Shown piece after piece: positions 9,101 to 18,400 of a DNA stretch of 64,000 bases. Every line of letters starts with the position of its first letter. The first letter of the stretch is position 1. Where the stretch lies: the NCBI GenBank assembly GCA_964291365.2, contig OZ219989.1:2728001-2792000 (forward strand), in the 5' to 3' direction. The stretch is from JBDWFY01 sp964291365. Its GTDB lineage: Bacteria > Pseudomonadota > Alphaproteobacteria > Rhizobiales > Stappiaceae. The notes under the pieces are model-generated. The model ran no database searches and was not told the DNA's origin. It saw only the letters and a program-made list of their open reading frames with translations. The translations under genes were made by a program, and so were the position numbers.

Positions 9101-12100
9101 TTCATTGTTATCTGCAGAAATTATGTATGAGTCACTATCAAGTATTGAAACAGTTAATTCTCCATCACCCCGATTGCTTAGGTCATTAACTGTAGGAATA
9201 GTAAAGTCCACTTGACCGCTAGGGTCAATAAGAATAAGTTTTGGTCTCATTCCACCATTATAGTACCCGGTTCCTAATCCAGATTCATTCACTTCATACT
9301 TAACAAGAATGGAATCATTTGGAGCTGGATCTGCAGTTAGTCGGAATCTCAATTCACTTCCTTCTACAACACTACTTCCCTCACCAAGGTATTCAATAGA
9401 AACTTCTGGAACTGAAATAGTTTCACGCTTGTTAACGGCAACAACAATTTCATCAGCCGAAGTAGAAGAGTTGTATAAGCGACCTTCACGCAATGAAATT
9501 GTAATCTCACCATTCCCCGTCCTTGGAAAATCAAGAAGGGTAGAAACTGATGCTCGTATCCGACCAGATAATGGCATCAATACTGGACTATCAATAGTAA
9601 CTGCCCCCAAATAACCAGTTGTTTCACCAGTATCGTTTATAGTAAAATCAATTAAGAATGGCTTAACTGGTAATGGGTCAGCGGTTAAAGTGAAGAAGAA
9701 GTGATTTCCTTCAGATATACTTGTTGAACTTGTTTCAATTGAGATAATTGAATTCACCAAATTGTCAATGACTATTGCAAGACTTCCATTGTCTGAGTCA
9801 ACCAAATAATTCTCACCTGGTGAAATAGTTGCAGTAACGGCTCCATCTATCAAATGAGTTTTCACAATATTCGTTGACATCGTGATATCTGTTCGACCAT
9901 TAGACCCTATAGTGACTGTACCAGAAAAATTGCTATCAAAAAAATCTAATACTTCACCGTCTTCAATAATTTCTATTGGTACTTCTAAGTCATTGCGCGG
10001 TGCTGGAGATGCAATCAAACTGAAAATAATGTCATCACCTTCATCAATTGTACCATTTTCAGCTGACGACTCAATGGAAACTGTTGGATTAGCATAATTC
10101 GTAATCACGAAAGACAGCGGTTGACTAGTGCTTGCAAATGCAGGATTTTCTGCCACCGAAATATCAATTTGCCCATTGAGGTCGTGTGAAAACACATAAT
10201 TTGTGCTCAAGGTTACAGTTGCAGTCCCATTAGAGCCAACCGACACCGGATTCTCAGAAAAAGTACCAATGAACCCACTACCTTCACCGGCACTAGTTGC
10301 TTCCAATGCAACGTTAGTATAACGATTTGGTGCAGGATCAAGTGCTATGGTAACTTCAATTTCTTCATTTTCATCAATAGTAAATGTCGTTGCACCATCA
10401 GTCCCCGAACTAAGTTGAACAGCTACTGGTTCCTTTCTCAATTCTAAGGAAATAGTCTCGCTAACAATTGGAGTTGTCGGATTCTCCACATGAATTAAAT
10501 CAACAACAAAGTTAAGAGTTGCAAATTCCTCATACGAAATTTCATCTAATTGGTCATTAATTAAACCAAAATACAACCGTCGTAAACCAGATTCATGATT
10601 GCTATCAGCTGTACCTTGAACTTCTGATGAATAATGTAGTAAACCGTATTGAAAATTTGTACCAATAGTCTCTAACTCGATACCACCACTTAGAATAAGT
10701 CTACTACCAATCGTTCCAACAACAGGTGTAATATTCCCACTTCCTCTAATCTCAATCGCACTTATTTCAAGGTCAAAATTTTTATTATGAAAATAAGTTA
10801 ATTCTCCAGAAATAAAGCTATTATAACTTGAGATGTTGTTAGTAAGCAGGGTTGCAGAAGTTCCATCGGTAACAAATTTGCTATTTGTGCTATTAGACCA
10901 ACTAAAATCAAGTTTCGGTAATCCAAAAATCGTTGTTGTGATAGTTTCAGTGTCAATGACCGTTCCATCACTGGAAACACTCACTTCTATTGCATTAAGA
11001 CTGGTTAACCCGTGAGAACTATTGTTTAATCGATATCTATTCGGACGAAAATGAATAACATAACAGATAAAATTACCACAGGATTCTGCTGACGCGATAT
11101 ACCATTCACCAAAATGTTGCCGAATAACTTTAGAAGTTCCACTTACTTCAACAGTTGAATTCACTCGCTCTTGGCCACTTATAATTTCATGACCTGAAAA
11201 TGACATCGATATATCCGAAGAACCTTGAACTTTCAAATCCAAGTATTGCCATTCATAAGCTCCAGCATTTGGTCCATTGTTACCTTCAGCATAGATTTTA
11301 CCACCGCTACTCTTTCGCCATCGATATCCGATATCATGATTATCTCTATACGTTACTGATAATACTGTCCGGATGTTAAGATTGCGAGCTAGTCTGATTG
11401 TTATTGATTCCGTGACTGTTAAATTTTGGCCAATAAGTCCATCCAATGCTTCTCCATCGGGATGGAAATCGACACGGGCAGTACATTCAGTATCATTGCA
11501 ACCTGTCTTATGAACCCGCCAAAGTCCGTAATGAAGTCCTTCACCTGAAATATAATACAGCCCATCTTGATCCCAAGTAGTTCCGCTCCGCTTATATAGA
11601 TCGTTCTCAAACTCGAGAGAACTTACGTTTAAATTATTGTTAGAACTATTTAAATAAGTCAGGTTTGCACTCACTACTGGATAATTATGATAACCCCCAA
11701 TTTCTTCAACAACACCATGATAAGGAGAGCCATTATGCCACTGAAATCTAACGATATCAGATTTGTAATAGTCCAGTGAAATTTTCACAGAATTGTTATG
11801 ATGCCAATTAAAAGCGATGGTAAGAGCTGCAGAAAATTGATCACCAAAGCCAGTCATTTGATTAATACCGCTTGCATCTGGATAAAAATCGGCACGCGCG
11901 GTACACTCTGTTTCATTACATCCGGTTTTATAGACACGCCACATCCCATGTACAAAATCTGTACCTGAAGTATAATATAACCCTTGTTCTTCACCGTGAT
12001 TTCCAACTCTAGCCAATTGATTATTTTTATATTCTTCTGCTACAATGCGCAGTCCATTACCGTAATTTGATTTAGTATAAGTAATATCAGCACTCACAAT

Positions 12101-14110
12101 AGGGAAATTTGGGTTTTCGTCAACATCTAAACGAATGTGAGTATCGGTCGTGTCTTGCCAATTTGCGTCAATTGAAAATCCTCGGCCATCAGAATCTTGA
12201 TAGGTTATTGAGACTTCTATTGTTTCTGAACTGTCTACTTGTAATCTTACCAAAAGTTTTTCCGTCATTGTTCTACCTTGATTAAATATCGCTTTAAGCT
12301 CATCTCCATTGGGATGAAAATCGGCACGCGCTTTACATTCATCTTCATCACAACTGATCAAATAGACCCGCCAGTACCCATTTCTTGTTGCTCCCACATT
12401 GATAAAATTTTGGTCAGGTGTAACCTCTCCTTCAGTCATATATACAAACACATCGTTCTGAAACTCTCGGGCTTGTACCTCTAAATAATTATTGATGGTT
12501 TTGGGATAAACAAAATTGACACTCTTAACCGGAAACTCCTCTTCATAATCGACTTCTTGAACAATGTTTGTATCCGTAGTACCCTCCCAATTTGCCATAA
12601 TGCTTTTGGCTAATGCTTCGGTATCTTGGTAATCAACTGAAATTTTGACAAATTTTGACGGATTCATTGCAAACCCAATAATTAAAGACTCAGTTATTTT
12701 TAACTTACGATTGTAAAGATTTTGAAGACTACTAACATTAGGATGAAATTCGGCCCGTGCAGTACATTCCGTATCGGTACATCCAGTCTTATGTACTTGC
12801 CAAGAACCATAAGTTATTTGCCTACCAACCAGATAATAGTTTTCAGGTGTTATTGTGTGGTTCTCAGTATCTGTCTTAACATCATTATGATATTCATTTG
12901 CGGTCAAATGCAAATCGGTATTATTAGTTCGTGCAAAGGAAATATCAGCACTTAATACCGGTAATTCTTGACCTGGATCTATTTCTTGATCAATATCTGT
13001 TGCTGTGGAATCTTGCCAATTGGCACTTATGGTATAAGAATTTACGTCGGCATCACGATATTCAACCGAAATTTCTACAGAAATTGAATGATCATGGGCA
13101 AAACTAATAGTTAGGGATTGGGAAACAGTCATATTTTGACTAAATATTCTATTTATTCTCACAGGGTCAGGATAATAATGAGCACGAGCGGTACATTGAG
13201 TTTCTCCACATCCAGTTTTGAAAATCCGCCAATTTCCATAGGTAAATCCCCGGCCAACTAAGTAATAATCTTCTGGAGCAACCCAAATATCGCCCTCACT
13301 GATTACACTACTATCTTCATATTCCAAAGCGACAAAGTGTAAGTCATCACTGGCGGTTTTGGTATAAGAAACATCCGCAATGATGACCGCATACTCTTGG
13401 TAATAATGAACATCTTGAATATATTGAGTATCAGTTGTATTTTGCCAGTTGGCAGTAATGACATTGTCCAGTGCGTCAGAATCTTGATAATTTACCTCTA
13501 ATTCAATATTCTGCGATTCATCAGAGAGAAGAGAAATCTGAAGAGTACCAGTAAAGATCGTATTTTGGTTATAAATATCTTGTATATCACTAACTCTGGG
13601 ATGAAATTCTACCCGAGCGGTACATTCTGTATCATCACAACCAGTTTGATACAGTCGCCAAAATCCGTAAGTTAATGAACTTCCCGAAGACAAGTACAAA
13701 CTATTGAGTTGATTATCGCCGATTCCGATCAGGGTTTCATTTTCAAATTCTTGAGCTAAAATCGTTAAATCTATATTATCGGATCTATCATAGGTTATAT
13801 CAGCCAACATAACCGGAAAATCTTGATCATATCCTACTTCAATATTGAGACTTGTCTCAGTCGTATCCTGCCAATTGCCAGTAATGGTGTCTGCATTAGC
13901 ATTATTGACCAACATGATTGAATAAAAAAGTGTCATAAAAATGACAAAAAATTTGACTGTTGCGATCGTAATCCAGATCAAACGCAAAATATATTTAATA
14001 AATGTCAGCAGCTGTTGAAGTGCATGAGTCTGTTGTATTTGTCTAGTTGGTGTCGTACCTGAATTCAAATTGGTTGGACAAACAATTGGAAAAACTGATA
14101 AAAAATTCAT
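3122..14110 (-). CDS. Giant autotransporter adhesin with Cys-pair repeats, Calx-beta-like repeats and a beta-barrel (3662 residues)
   Basis: A surface protein, probably an adhesin. An unusually long N-terminal export region ends near A73 (NNANA before DTI), after a hydrophobic segment at about 50-68. Residues 74-1060 hold seven repeats of about 140 residues with a YGxWRVxKTGC..TECTARA.FHP core. Residues 1225-3190 hold 17 repeats of about 115 residues with the signature VSI...EG..F.F.LTA.P.P..PI. Residues 3196-3662 form the barrel module, which ends in GGLTW and shares the AWG...WTGEL...LGLD passage with the other two giants. ATG at 14110 has GGAG 7 bases upstream. Export would be by Sec, with barrel insertion by BAM. 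The EG repeats look Calx-beta-like (calcium binding is likely, not shown). No frameshift is visible over 11 kb. Confidence 0.85.
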   Translation of the reverse strand: MNFLSVFPIVCPTNLNSGTTPTRQIQQTHALQQLLTFIKYILRLIWITIATVKFFVIFMTLFYSIMLVNNANADTITGNWQDTTETSLNIEVGYDQDFPVMLADITYDRSDNIDLTILAQEFENETLIGIGDNQLNSLYLSSGSSLTYGFWRLYQTGCDDTECTARVEFHPRVSDIQDIYNQNTIFTGTLQISLLSDESQNIELEVNYQDSDALDNVITANWQNTTDTQYIQDVHYYQEYAVIIADVSYTKTASDDLHFVALEYEDSSVISEGDIWVAPEDYYLVGRGFTYGNWRIFKTGCGETQCTARAHYYPDPVRINRIFSQNMTVSQSLTISFAHDHSISVEISVEYRDADVNSYTISANWQDSTATDIDQEIDPGQELPVLSADISFARTNNTDLHLTANEYHNDVKTDTENHTITPENYYLVGRQITYGSWQVHKTGCTDTECTARAEFHPNVSSLQNLYNRKLKITESLIIGFAMNPSKFVKISVDYQDTEALAKSIMANWEGTTDTNIVQEVDYEEEFPVKSVNFVYPKTINNYLEVQAREFQNDVFVYMTEGEVTPDQNFINVGATRNGYWRVYLISCDEDECKARADFHPNGDELKAIFNQGRTMTEKLLVRLQVDSSETIEVSITYQDSDGRGFSIDANWQDTTDTHIRLDVDENPNFPIVSADITYTKSNYGNGLRIVAEEYKNNQLARVGNHGEEQGLYYTSGTDFVHGMWRVYKTGCNETECTARADFYPDASGINQMTGFGDQFSAALTIAFNWHHNNSVKISLDYYKSDIVRFQWHNGSPYHGVVEEIGGYHNYPVVSANLTYLNSSNNNLNVSSLEFENDLYKRSGTTWDQDGLYYISGEGLHYGLWRVHKTGCNDTECTARVDFHPDGEALDGLIGQNLTVTESITIRLARNLNIRTVLSVTYRDNHDIGYRWRKSSGGKIYAEGNNGPNAGAYEWQYLDLKVQGSSDISMSFSGHEIISGQERVNSTVEVSGTSKVIRQHFGEWYIASAESCGNFICYVIHFRPNRYRLNNSSHGLTSLNAIEVSVSSDGTVIDTETITTTIFGLPKLDFSWSNSTNSKFVTDGTSATLLTNNISSYNSFISGELTYFHNKNFDLEISAIEIRGSGNITPVVGTIGSRLILSGGIELETIGTNFQYGLLHYSSEVQGTADSNHESGLRRLYFGLINDQLDEISYEEFATLNFVVDLIHVENPTTPIVSETISLELRKEPVAVQLSSGTDGATTFTIDENEEIEVTIALDPAPNRYTNVALEATSAGEGSGFIGTFSENPVSVGSNGTATVTLSTNYVFSHDLNGQIDISVAENPAFASTSQPLSFVITNYANPTVSIESSAENGTIDEGDDIIFSLIASPAPRNDLEVPIEIIEDGEVLDFFDSNFSGTVTIGSNGRTDITMSTNIVKTHLIDGAVTATISPGENYLVDSDNGSLAIVIDNLVNSIISIETSSTSISEGNHFFFTLTADPLPVKPFLIDFTINDTGETTGYLGAVTIDSPVLMPLSGRIRASVSTLLDFPRTGNGEITISLREGRLYNSSTSADEIVVAVNKRETISVPEVSIEYLGEGSSVVEGSELRFRLTADPAPNDSILVKYEVNESGLGTGYYNGGMRPKLILIDPSGQVDFTIPTVNDLSNRGDGELTVSILDSDSYIISADNNESVVAITNIPIPAISITSDFDEQQIVEGESFNFTLTATPAPEVPIAVNLYTIDQNGNHFREFAVANPITIGTSGTLTVKAHTNLVQSEIAHGRIEIFIEAPQDNQYTVDSSHASIATVIKDSVIPGVSIAMVAPDSEIYEGRGFTFEITASPIPLDDITVNLSASDNGSGHFLGFPNSDSVIINESGRVEVTIAATNIDSTSTDDGQITIAILADDDNNYHVSESAGQIVVEILDSTPTISIESSVNKMSIIEGDSFSFTVTAFPLQPSIADPSIPDPVEVVFSGTDSGSGHLGQISTSSPVTISTFGPGKLSGSVEITVATNSVSENNLDGTIDITIGSGTGYQISTTDNSISVAVKDSTTSVVSITSQLNDEIITEGDGINFTLTATPAPEAPITVELSATDFGTDHLGSYSILNPQTNALVETEEITIGTSGSQIVFVATNIDSSQVQHGQIDFVVIGRADSNYVVSTSEYKISVKIKDIVEPIVSISSDSNGGFVDEGASFVFTLSATPSPLEPIAVIMSAQDTGTDHLESFSPYNNPVTIGTDGSTEVTVLTRAITTEVKHGQIDILIDDPNNDGFTVAPSLSDRSIRVLVRDMVVPEVSISTQTGSEGIEEGENFVVSLTSNPSPVIPIQVSLTAQDNGTGHFANLSAGNVVELPTSGSVEITVVTNDLVEQFGNGEVTVSLSDNSLPGYVIGSLDHVNVSVNEKFKPVVSISSQMNGQTIVEGNSFTFSIFAIPAPLSPIFVELTASDQGSNHFAGLSLQDPIEVGTNGRTDVIVLTNEITDSQQNGKINVSLSSSDQSDYVLTSQSDDTTIRVVVSDTALPVVSLVTTINDGVVNEGDNFSFFIRSTPAPMNPIMVQLTADDSGSGHFSGFNINPIEIGLDGEAEVTVSTNLVTESVAHGQIEISLVDEISEEFVVSSLPTERAFTINIKDSVAPVIAVSSPQSTTGVTEGQSFVVEFTANPVPLTPIEVMFFVNDGGTEHFRDLSATSPVTIGSTGTAEITVNTTIIAGIVEHGKVSIAVIESSDESYTIGNNGQLNVGIADQVVPEVSISTLPNNEPIIEGKRFSILLETTPHPLNFVDVTLIVDELGSEFFQEFSSENPARIGPNGTIEIEVITNVVQSNLDDGQLSISIGEDSDETYTVSSTENLVNVEIVNKVPEISITVRDEISSVVEGSSFDVVLTAFPPPTSPISVVLVAEDSGTGHLGELSTTNPVSIGTDGVASVTVDSNLNSDETNQGQIKLTILEGANYTVSEDEKLVSVQVRDENQPPLPVVAISSRRSTVQEGETAEFVFNVIPAPDSNIQVDLAVTVAGEINLWRVPQTVSIGGNDALSLNILNSPNLVETGSITVQILANSDYVSFDNVAVITVEPISSNDTSGEERISVADAVVSSILSAILPESQFGEEEENASTGQPIVSIRAVTDSIIEGGTAQFQLFASAPIVGKVNLDVSQQGNFLSEMPPVRITMNENQSVFVELETNNDSVAELDGAIQVSILEGEGYQVSSRQNTAIVNVIDSMDGELYRDKVMTGLNTVLPQMMHSINVDVYQNTNDRLRFNASDSKNMLRLGGANSFKDWLKVTGQLVNKQETLKQMLLNYSSFAFDLTAGLVPDRSITAWGSSQFQSLHSDSNTANDWTGELSSGYLGLDSNLTSNSLFGIGVAMNEGDFDYDFSSDEQFNILSTSNTISPYFGWKSLQSDSEFQATIGYGIGEILVNQSGMESEQLDSQHASIAVGGAFDLAKNLESMENLGIKLAAQGSVLYTQQKLLGQNIIIGDSEANSHQFDFAVTGTKEFETENGSTFSPYFSIGMYGEKVTENSVKGMDYESGFKLSIPTGFSIASSGYLLLDQYSHVHNWHLNSSIEYDHNLDQKGVMVRISPTYGSGDSLSSNNNLSQTNPLRIGDFKNFNTNRITTELGYGLDLLDGHVRFRPYNQFELTQMELNLFSVGGRVSLGTNFNVEIVGTRKIANGAMKQQQLNLSGGLTW
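4530..10430 (-). repeat. Seventeen Calx-beta-like repeats in the 3662-residue adhesin
   Basis: Counting the openings of the form P.VSI...(V/I)xEG gives 17 repeats of about 115 residues. Each also carries NPVxIGxxGxxxVTVxTN and a later GQIxIxI segment. The last one follows a SVADAVVSSIL linker that recurs before the barrel in all three giants. The array is regular, and no unit is missing its EG motif except the first (DENEE). Confidence 0.75.
10910..13891 (-). repeat. Seven N-terminal repeats of about 140 residues, with a C-x4-C pair
   Basis: Each repeat opens with a ...ANWQDTTDT... segment, then a strand ending ADITY, then YG.WRVYKTGC..TECTARADFHP. The first pair is C158/C163. The first six repeats are clear. 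The seventh keeps ESCGNFICY..HFRP only. A possible eighth without cysteines follows before the EG repeats. The even spacing of the two cysteines suggests one disulfide per repeat. I cannot match this repeat to a known domain. Confidence 0.75.
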
Positions 14111-14428
14111 TTTAAAACTCCATTGTGAAAAAATAGAAAAATATAGCCTTGATATGTGGTCAAAAAATGGAGTTAAAAGTGGAAAAAAATATAATTTAGT
14201 TTAGGATATGAAATAAATCGCGCTGTATATCGCATTAGTAGCGAGATTGTGGACAATTAAGACAAATTGCCGCATTGAGAAAATGCGACAAAATGACCAA
14301 AATCTAACTAGATTTTTTTTCGCACTACTGATAGGATGTATTCAATATGGTGAAAGAATATAGAATGTCAAATTATTCGCCGCTTTAGTGTCAAAATAAC
14401 TGTCGGGGGACATGATTGTACAATGATG

Positions 14429-14590
14429 TCTCAATGTATCTTCTGAACACTAAAATGAATGGTATTCAAGTCAAGTTAAAACTGTATTGATCAGTAAAAT
14501 ATTTTTCGGCCAAATGGCAATATTTTCAAGGCAGTTTGTAAGTGACATTTCAAAAGGTCAGGTTTAATGGCAATTTGTAACGTAAAGTTT
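14429..14590. repeat. Direct repeat, copy A (162 bp)
   Basis: Matches 14651-14812 at roughly nine positions in ten. Both contain TTCTGAACACTAAAA, GGTATTCAAGTCAAGTTAAA and CAAGGCAGTTTGTAAGTGAC. It carries no open frame of note. Confidence 0.85.
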
Positions 14591-14650
14591 ACTGTGGGAC
14601 AAATGATCTAAACTTCAACTCAATCATTCAAATTTTGGTTTTGAGTGAAG

Positions 14651-14812
14651 TCTCAATAAATCTTCTGAACACTAAAACGAATGGTATTCAAGTCAAGTTA
14701 AAACTGAACTGATCAATAAAATATTTTTCGGCCAATTTGCAATATTTTCAAGGCAGTTTGTAAGTGACATTTCAAATGGTCAGGTTTAGTGGCTATTTGT
14801 AACGTAAAATTT
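14651..14812. repeat. Direct repeat, copy B (162 bp)
   Basis: Second copy of the 162-bp repeat, offset by 222 bases. A much weaker third partial copy may begin near 14875 (CTCAATATGTCATCAGAAC), so the ancestral unit was probably about 222 bp. Confidence 0.85.
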
Positions 14813-15493
14813 TTTGTAGAATTACCGATCTAAAACGTCTATTCAACTTTGAAAATTTGAGAACTTAGTGATAACTCAATATGTCATCAGAACAACGTTC
14901 TAATGGCACAACCACAACTAAAAAAGTCCATACAAAAACTGCCTGCAACAAATCAGCAAACAACTCTAGTCTAAACTTTCTAAGATTCAAAATGTGACAC
15001 CAGACTTAAAGACTCCCCGAATCTAACTTTTCTCTTCCACCGACCTCACCCTTATTATTTACAAACCTTAATAGATACATATTCAAGGAATAGACATTTG
15101 ATCACAAAATCACATTTTGAACTGCGACATTTTTTCTAACACTTGAAAGGCATTTATTATACATTGTACACTTGAGTGAAACGTTCTATCACATTCCGTA
15201 ACTTTACTTCAATCTATTCAATTCTAGTACATTCCGAAACCTATTCCGCTATTAGGGGAATATTTAATCATGGTTACTTGTTCTGACTGCTTTTCCTACC
15301 CGGATACACTATTATTGCGATAAAATATAATCATTTGTCACTCAATCAAGCAATTGATTGAGAATCTGGACTCAAGGTAACATAACTGACTTGATCTCAA
15401 AGCGAGCTTCTTGAGTCTTGATCAAATAACTCCAGTAGTAACAAATACTTCAGCTATTTTGCTCTTCCAAGATGAGACTACTCCATCCAACCA

Positions 15494-18400
15494 CTATCGT
15501 AAATTCTTATACTCACCGGACTCTAATCGGACAACTGCACCCGTGACTATAAGCATATCTAGAGGTTTCTGCACGGTTTCAGGTTTAACGCTCTTAAACT
15601 GTTTTGCGATCAATTCTGGAGTCGTTTCATGCAATTCTGAAAGCAGTTCCATAATAACTCGCAATTGATCGATCTGTTTTTTCGGCCATACTCGCTTTGA
15701 ACCCGATTTAGCTGCCATTCTATCTAATTGAGACTGCGAAGATGAATCAATAGCTTTTGATCCGTTCTTTCGCTGGTATTCCGGTCGCAACCATAATATT
15801 TTCCCCTGCTCTTCATCATTCAGTCGAACTTGATTTAACTCAATCAAATTTGCTAAAATTTCATTTTCTGTCAGTGTATCTGGCCAACCATATGCTTTTG
15901 CGACAGCTGAATCTATATTGCAGTGAATTTCGTCTAGAATTCTGACTTGCCCTTGGTTGTAAATTTCTATTTCTTTCTCAGTTAGCTTAGTATTAGAACG
16001 AAATTTCTCAAGCACATTATAAATATTGGTCAAAGTTAGTTCAGAAAATTTCTCGAGCTGAAATTTACGATGTTGGTCCAGCTTTTCTCCCAACTTATGC
16101 AATTCCCGAGTTTTTGGGCCTGTCAATTCAGGAAACGGAAATTTATCAAAACAATTAGTCTTGTTGTAGACTGTAGCTGGTCCAAGTCGTCCTCCTGTCG
16201 CATCAGACCAAACTACGTGAAAATGGCTAGAAAGTACGGCAAGATGTGCCGCATTATCACTTGCAATTGCAACTAGACGATGATCTGGTAAATAATCACC
16301 TTGTATAAATTGGAAGATTCTATGTTTTGAGGATTCCGCAGTAACAATATATTTTTCAAGCTCTTTTAGAGCTGGTCGGATTAATTTTCTTGGTTCTGCC
16401 ACTAACCACCACTTCTCTCTCAGTACTTTGCGATTGTTTAGATCTCGTTCTGGTTTTACCGTTTCCAATAAGTGTTCATAGACTGCAGGGAATCTCTCTT
16501 TAACCTCATCCGACTTTAAACCTAATAAATCAATAACAAGTAAATTTCGATGATGTTGATACAAATCACTTCCATTACAGTATGGTTTGATATGATCCTC
16601 TAAACCAGGTACAGAATTTAAACCCAATTCTATCGCTTTATTTTTGGTAACTTTAAAGCCTTTACCAGCAAGCATTAGCCCCAGTGATGATATTCCAGAT
16701 TGTGATTGCAGTGAACATGCAACACTTACATCAGGTCCAATTTTCAGGTCGGAATGAATTTTCCCACGTTTATATTCAAGTTTAATTTGATTTCCATTGC
16801 TTTGTTGACGATCATTAGACTTCTCCTCAACAACTTTTGCTAAATCACCTTTGGAATCTCCTGCAACTGCAACAGTCATAGCAATTCGAACATTTGCACT
16901 ATCGGTTTCATCAACCCAAGGATGATCAGGTACTGCGAACTTTATTGATAGCGGTGAATTTAAGTTTTTTAGATGCTTTTCCACCACTCTCTTATTGAAT
17001 TTCTGACTTAAACTATTTGTAGTGATAAAACCAAAGCTCTTAGCCTCTCCAGTTCGGACTTTTTTTGCCGCGATATCCCACCAATACATAACAAAATCAG
17101 AACTACTTGCAATGTTGGGATAAGCCAATTTCAGTGCCTCAGAATATCCATCACCTAGTAAAGTGCGTCGTCTTTTATCACCAATAAATGGGGGGTTTCC
17201 AATGATAAAGTCCGCCTTCGGCCATTCTGCAGGTCGAGGGTTTACGAGATTGTGTACTGGAATCAAGGCATCAGGATCTGGAATTGCTTTGCCAGTAGTT
17301 GGACTGATTAAGAAACTTTTTCCGTCCCAACGTGTGACTGTATTCCCTGATTTATCTTTTCTTACACGCCTTTGCTCACATTCCAGAATTGCATCACCTG
17401 ACTTTATATTCTTAAAATCACGTAAAACCGGTTCAGCTGGCATTACATTCTGATAAATTCGAAAGTGTTGTTGCAAGAACCCGATCCAAAGCACTAATTC
17501 AGCAACAGAAACTGCCCACGGATTAATCTCTATCCCTAGAAATTGACTAGGGTCTACAACCTGTCCCGCTAAACCTAATTTTTTTTGCTTCTCACCTAGG
17601 TCCCCAAGTAAAGCAGTGACCTCACCCTCAAGTTTTTTCATATGTTCAAATGTGACATACAGAAAATTTCCGCTTCCACATGCTGGATCAAGGATCCGAA
17701 TTTCGCACAAGTATTGATGAAACTTGCGTACCTCCTTTAATGCTTCCTTTGCTTTACCATTTTCCATATAGTCCAACACCAGTGCCTGTGTAGCATTCCA
17801 CTCTCGTCGTAGGGGATCAATTACAGTTGGTATTACTAGCTGTTCTACATAAGAACGTGGAGTATAATGTACACCTAACTTATGTCGCTCATCTTTATCC
17901 AAAGCGTGTTCTAAAAGTGTTCCAAATATAGCAGGCTCAACATCCTTCCAACTATACTGAGCAGCTTCTATAAGTAACTCAATTTGCTTCTTATTAAGCT
18001 TCAATTCCAATGGTTTAGCTTTTCGTTCTTTAAACAAACCACCATTGAATTTACGCAAATCTCGACGTAAAGCTATTGAATAGTCACCTTTATTCATTGC
18101 CCGCCAAATTTCAGATAATACTAGATAAGCATTTTGGGGTTCCTGTTTCAAATCTTTCAATGTTTCAGAAAACATTTTCTCTGGAATCAATCTTACGTTT
18201 TCTGCAAACATTGAAAATACAAAACGCATTAAAAAATCCGCGACCTCTTGCGGAGGATGTCCTTGTTCTTTCAGCGAACGACCTAATGCTGCCAATTGAT
18301 TAGCAATATCTTTTGTAACTTTAGTTTGTTGAATCTCTGGATTGAGGCTGTGAGGATCAGTCCAAATTAGTTTAAGTCGCTCACGTACCTTCGAGTCAAT

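Larger units (their letters stand above)
14111..15493 (-). other. Gene-free stretch of 1.4 kb between the adhesin and the restriction enzyme
   Basis: I see no gene on either strand. It holds two long direct repeats (listed separately), a short intergenic element at 14359-14400 also present at 28611-28650, and a 16-base string GACATTTTTTCTAACA near 15125 that recurs near 28737. It contains the upstream region of the 3662-residue adhesin. AT-rich -10-like sequences are present but none stands out. Confidence 0.5.

Noticed and set aside
15411..15668. Plus-strand open frame of 85 codons
   Set aside because: Most of it is antisense to the end of the MmeI-like gene and it lacks a ribosome site.
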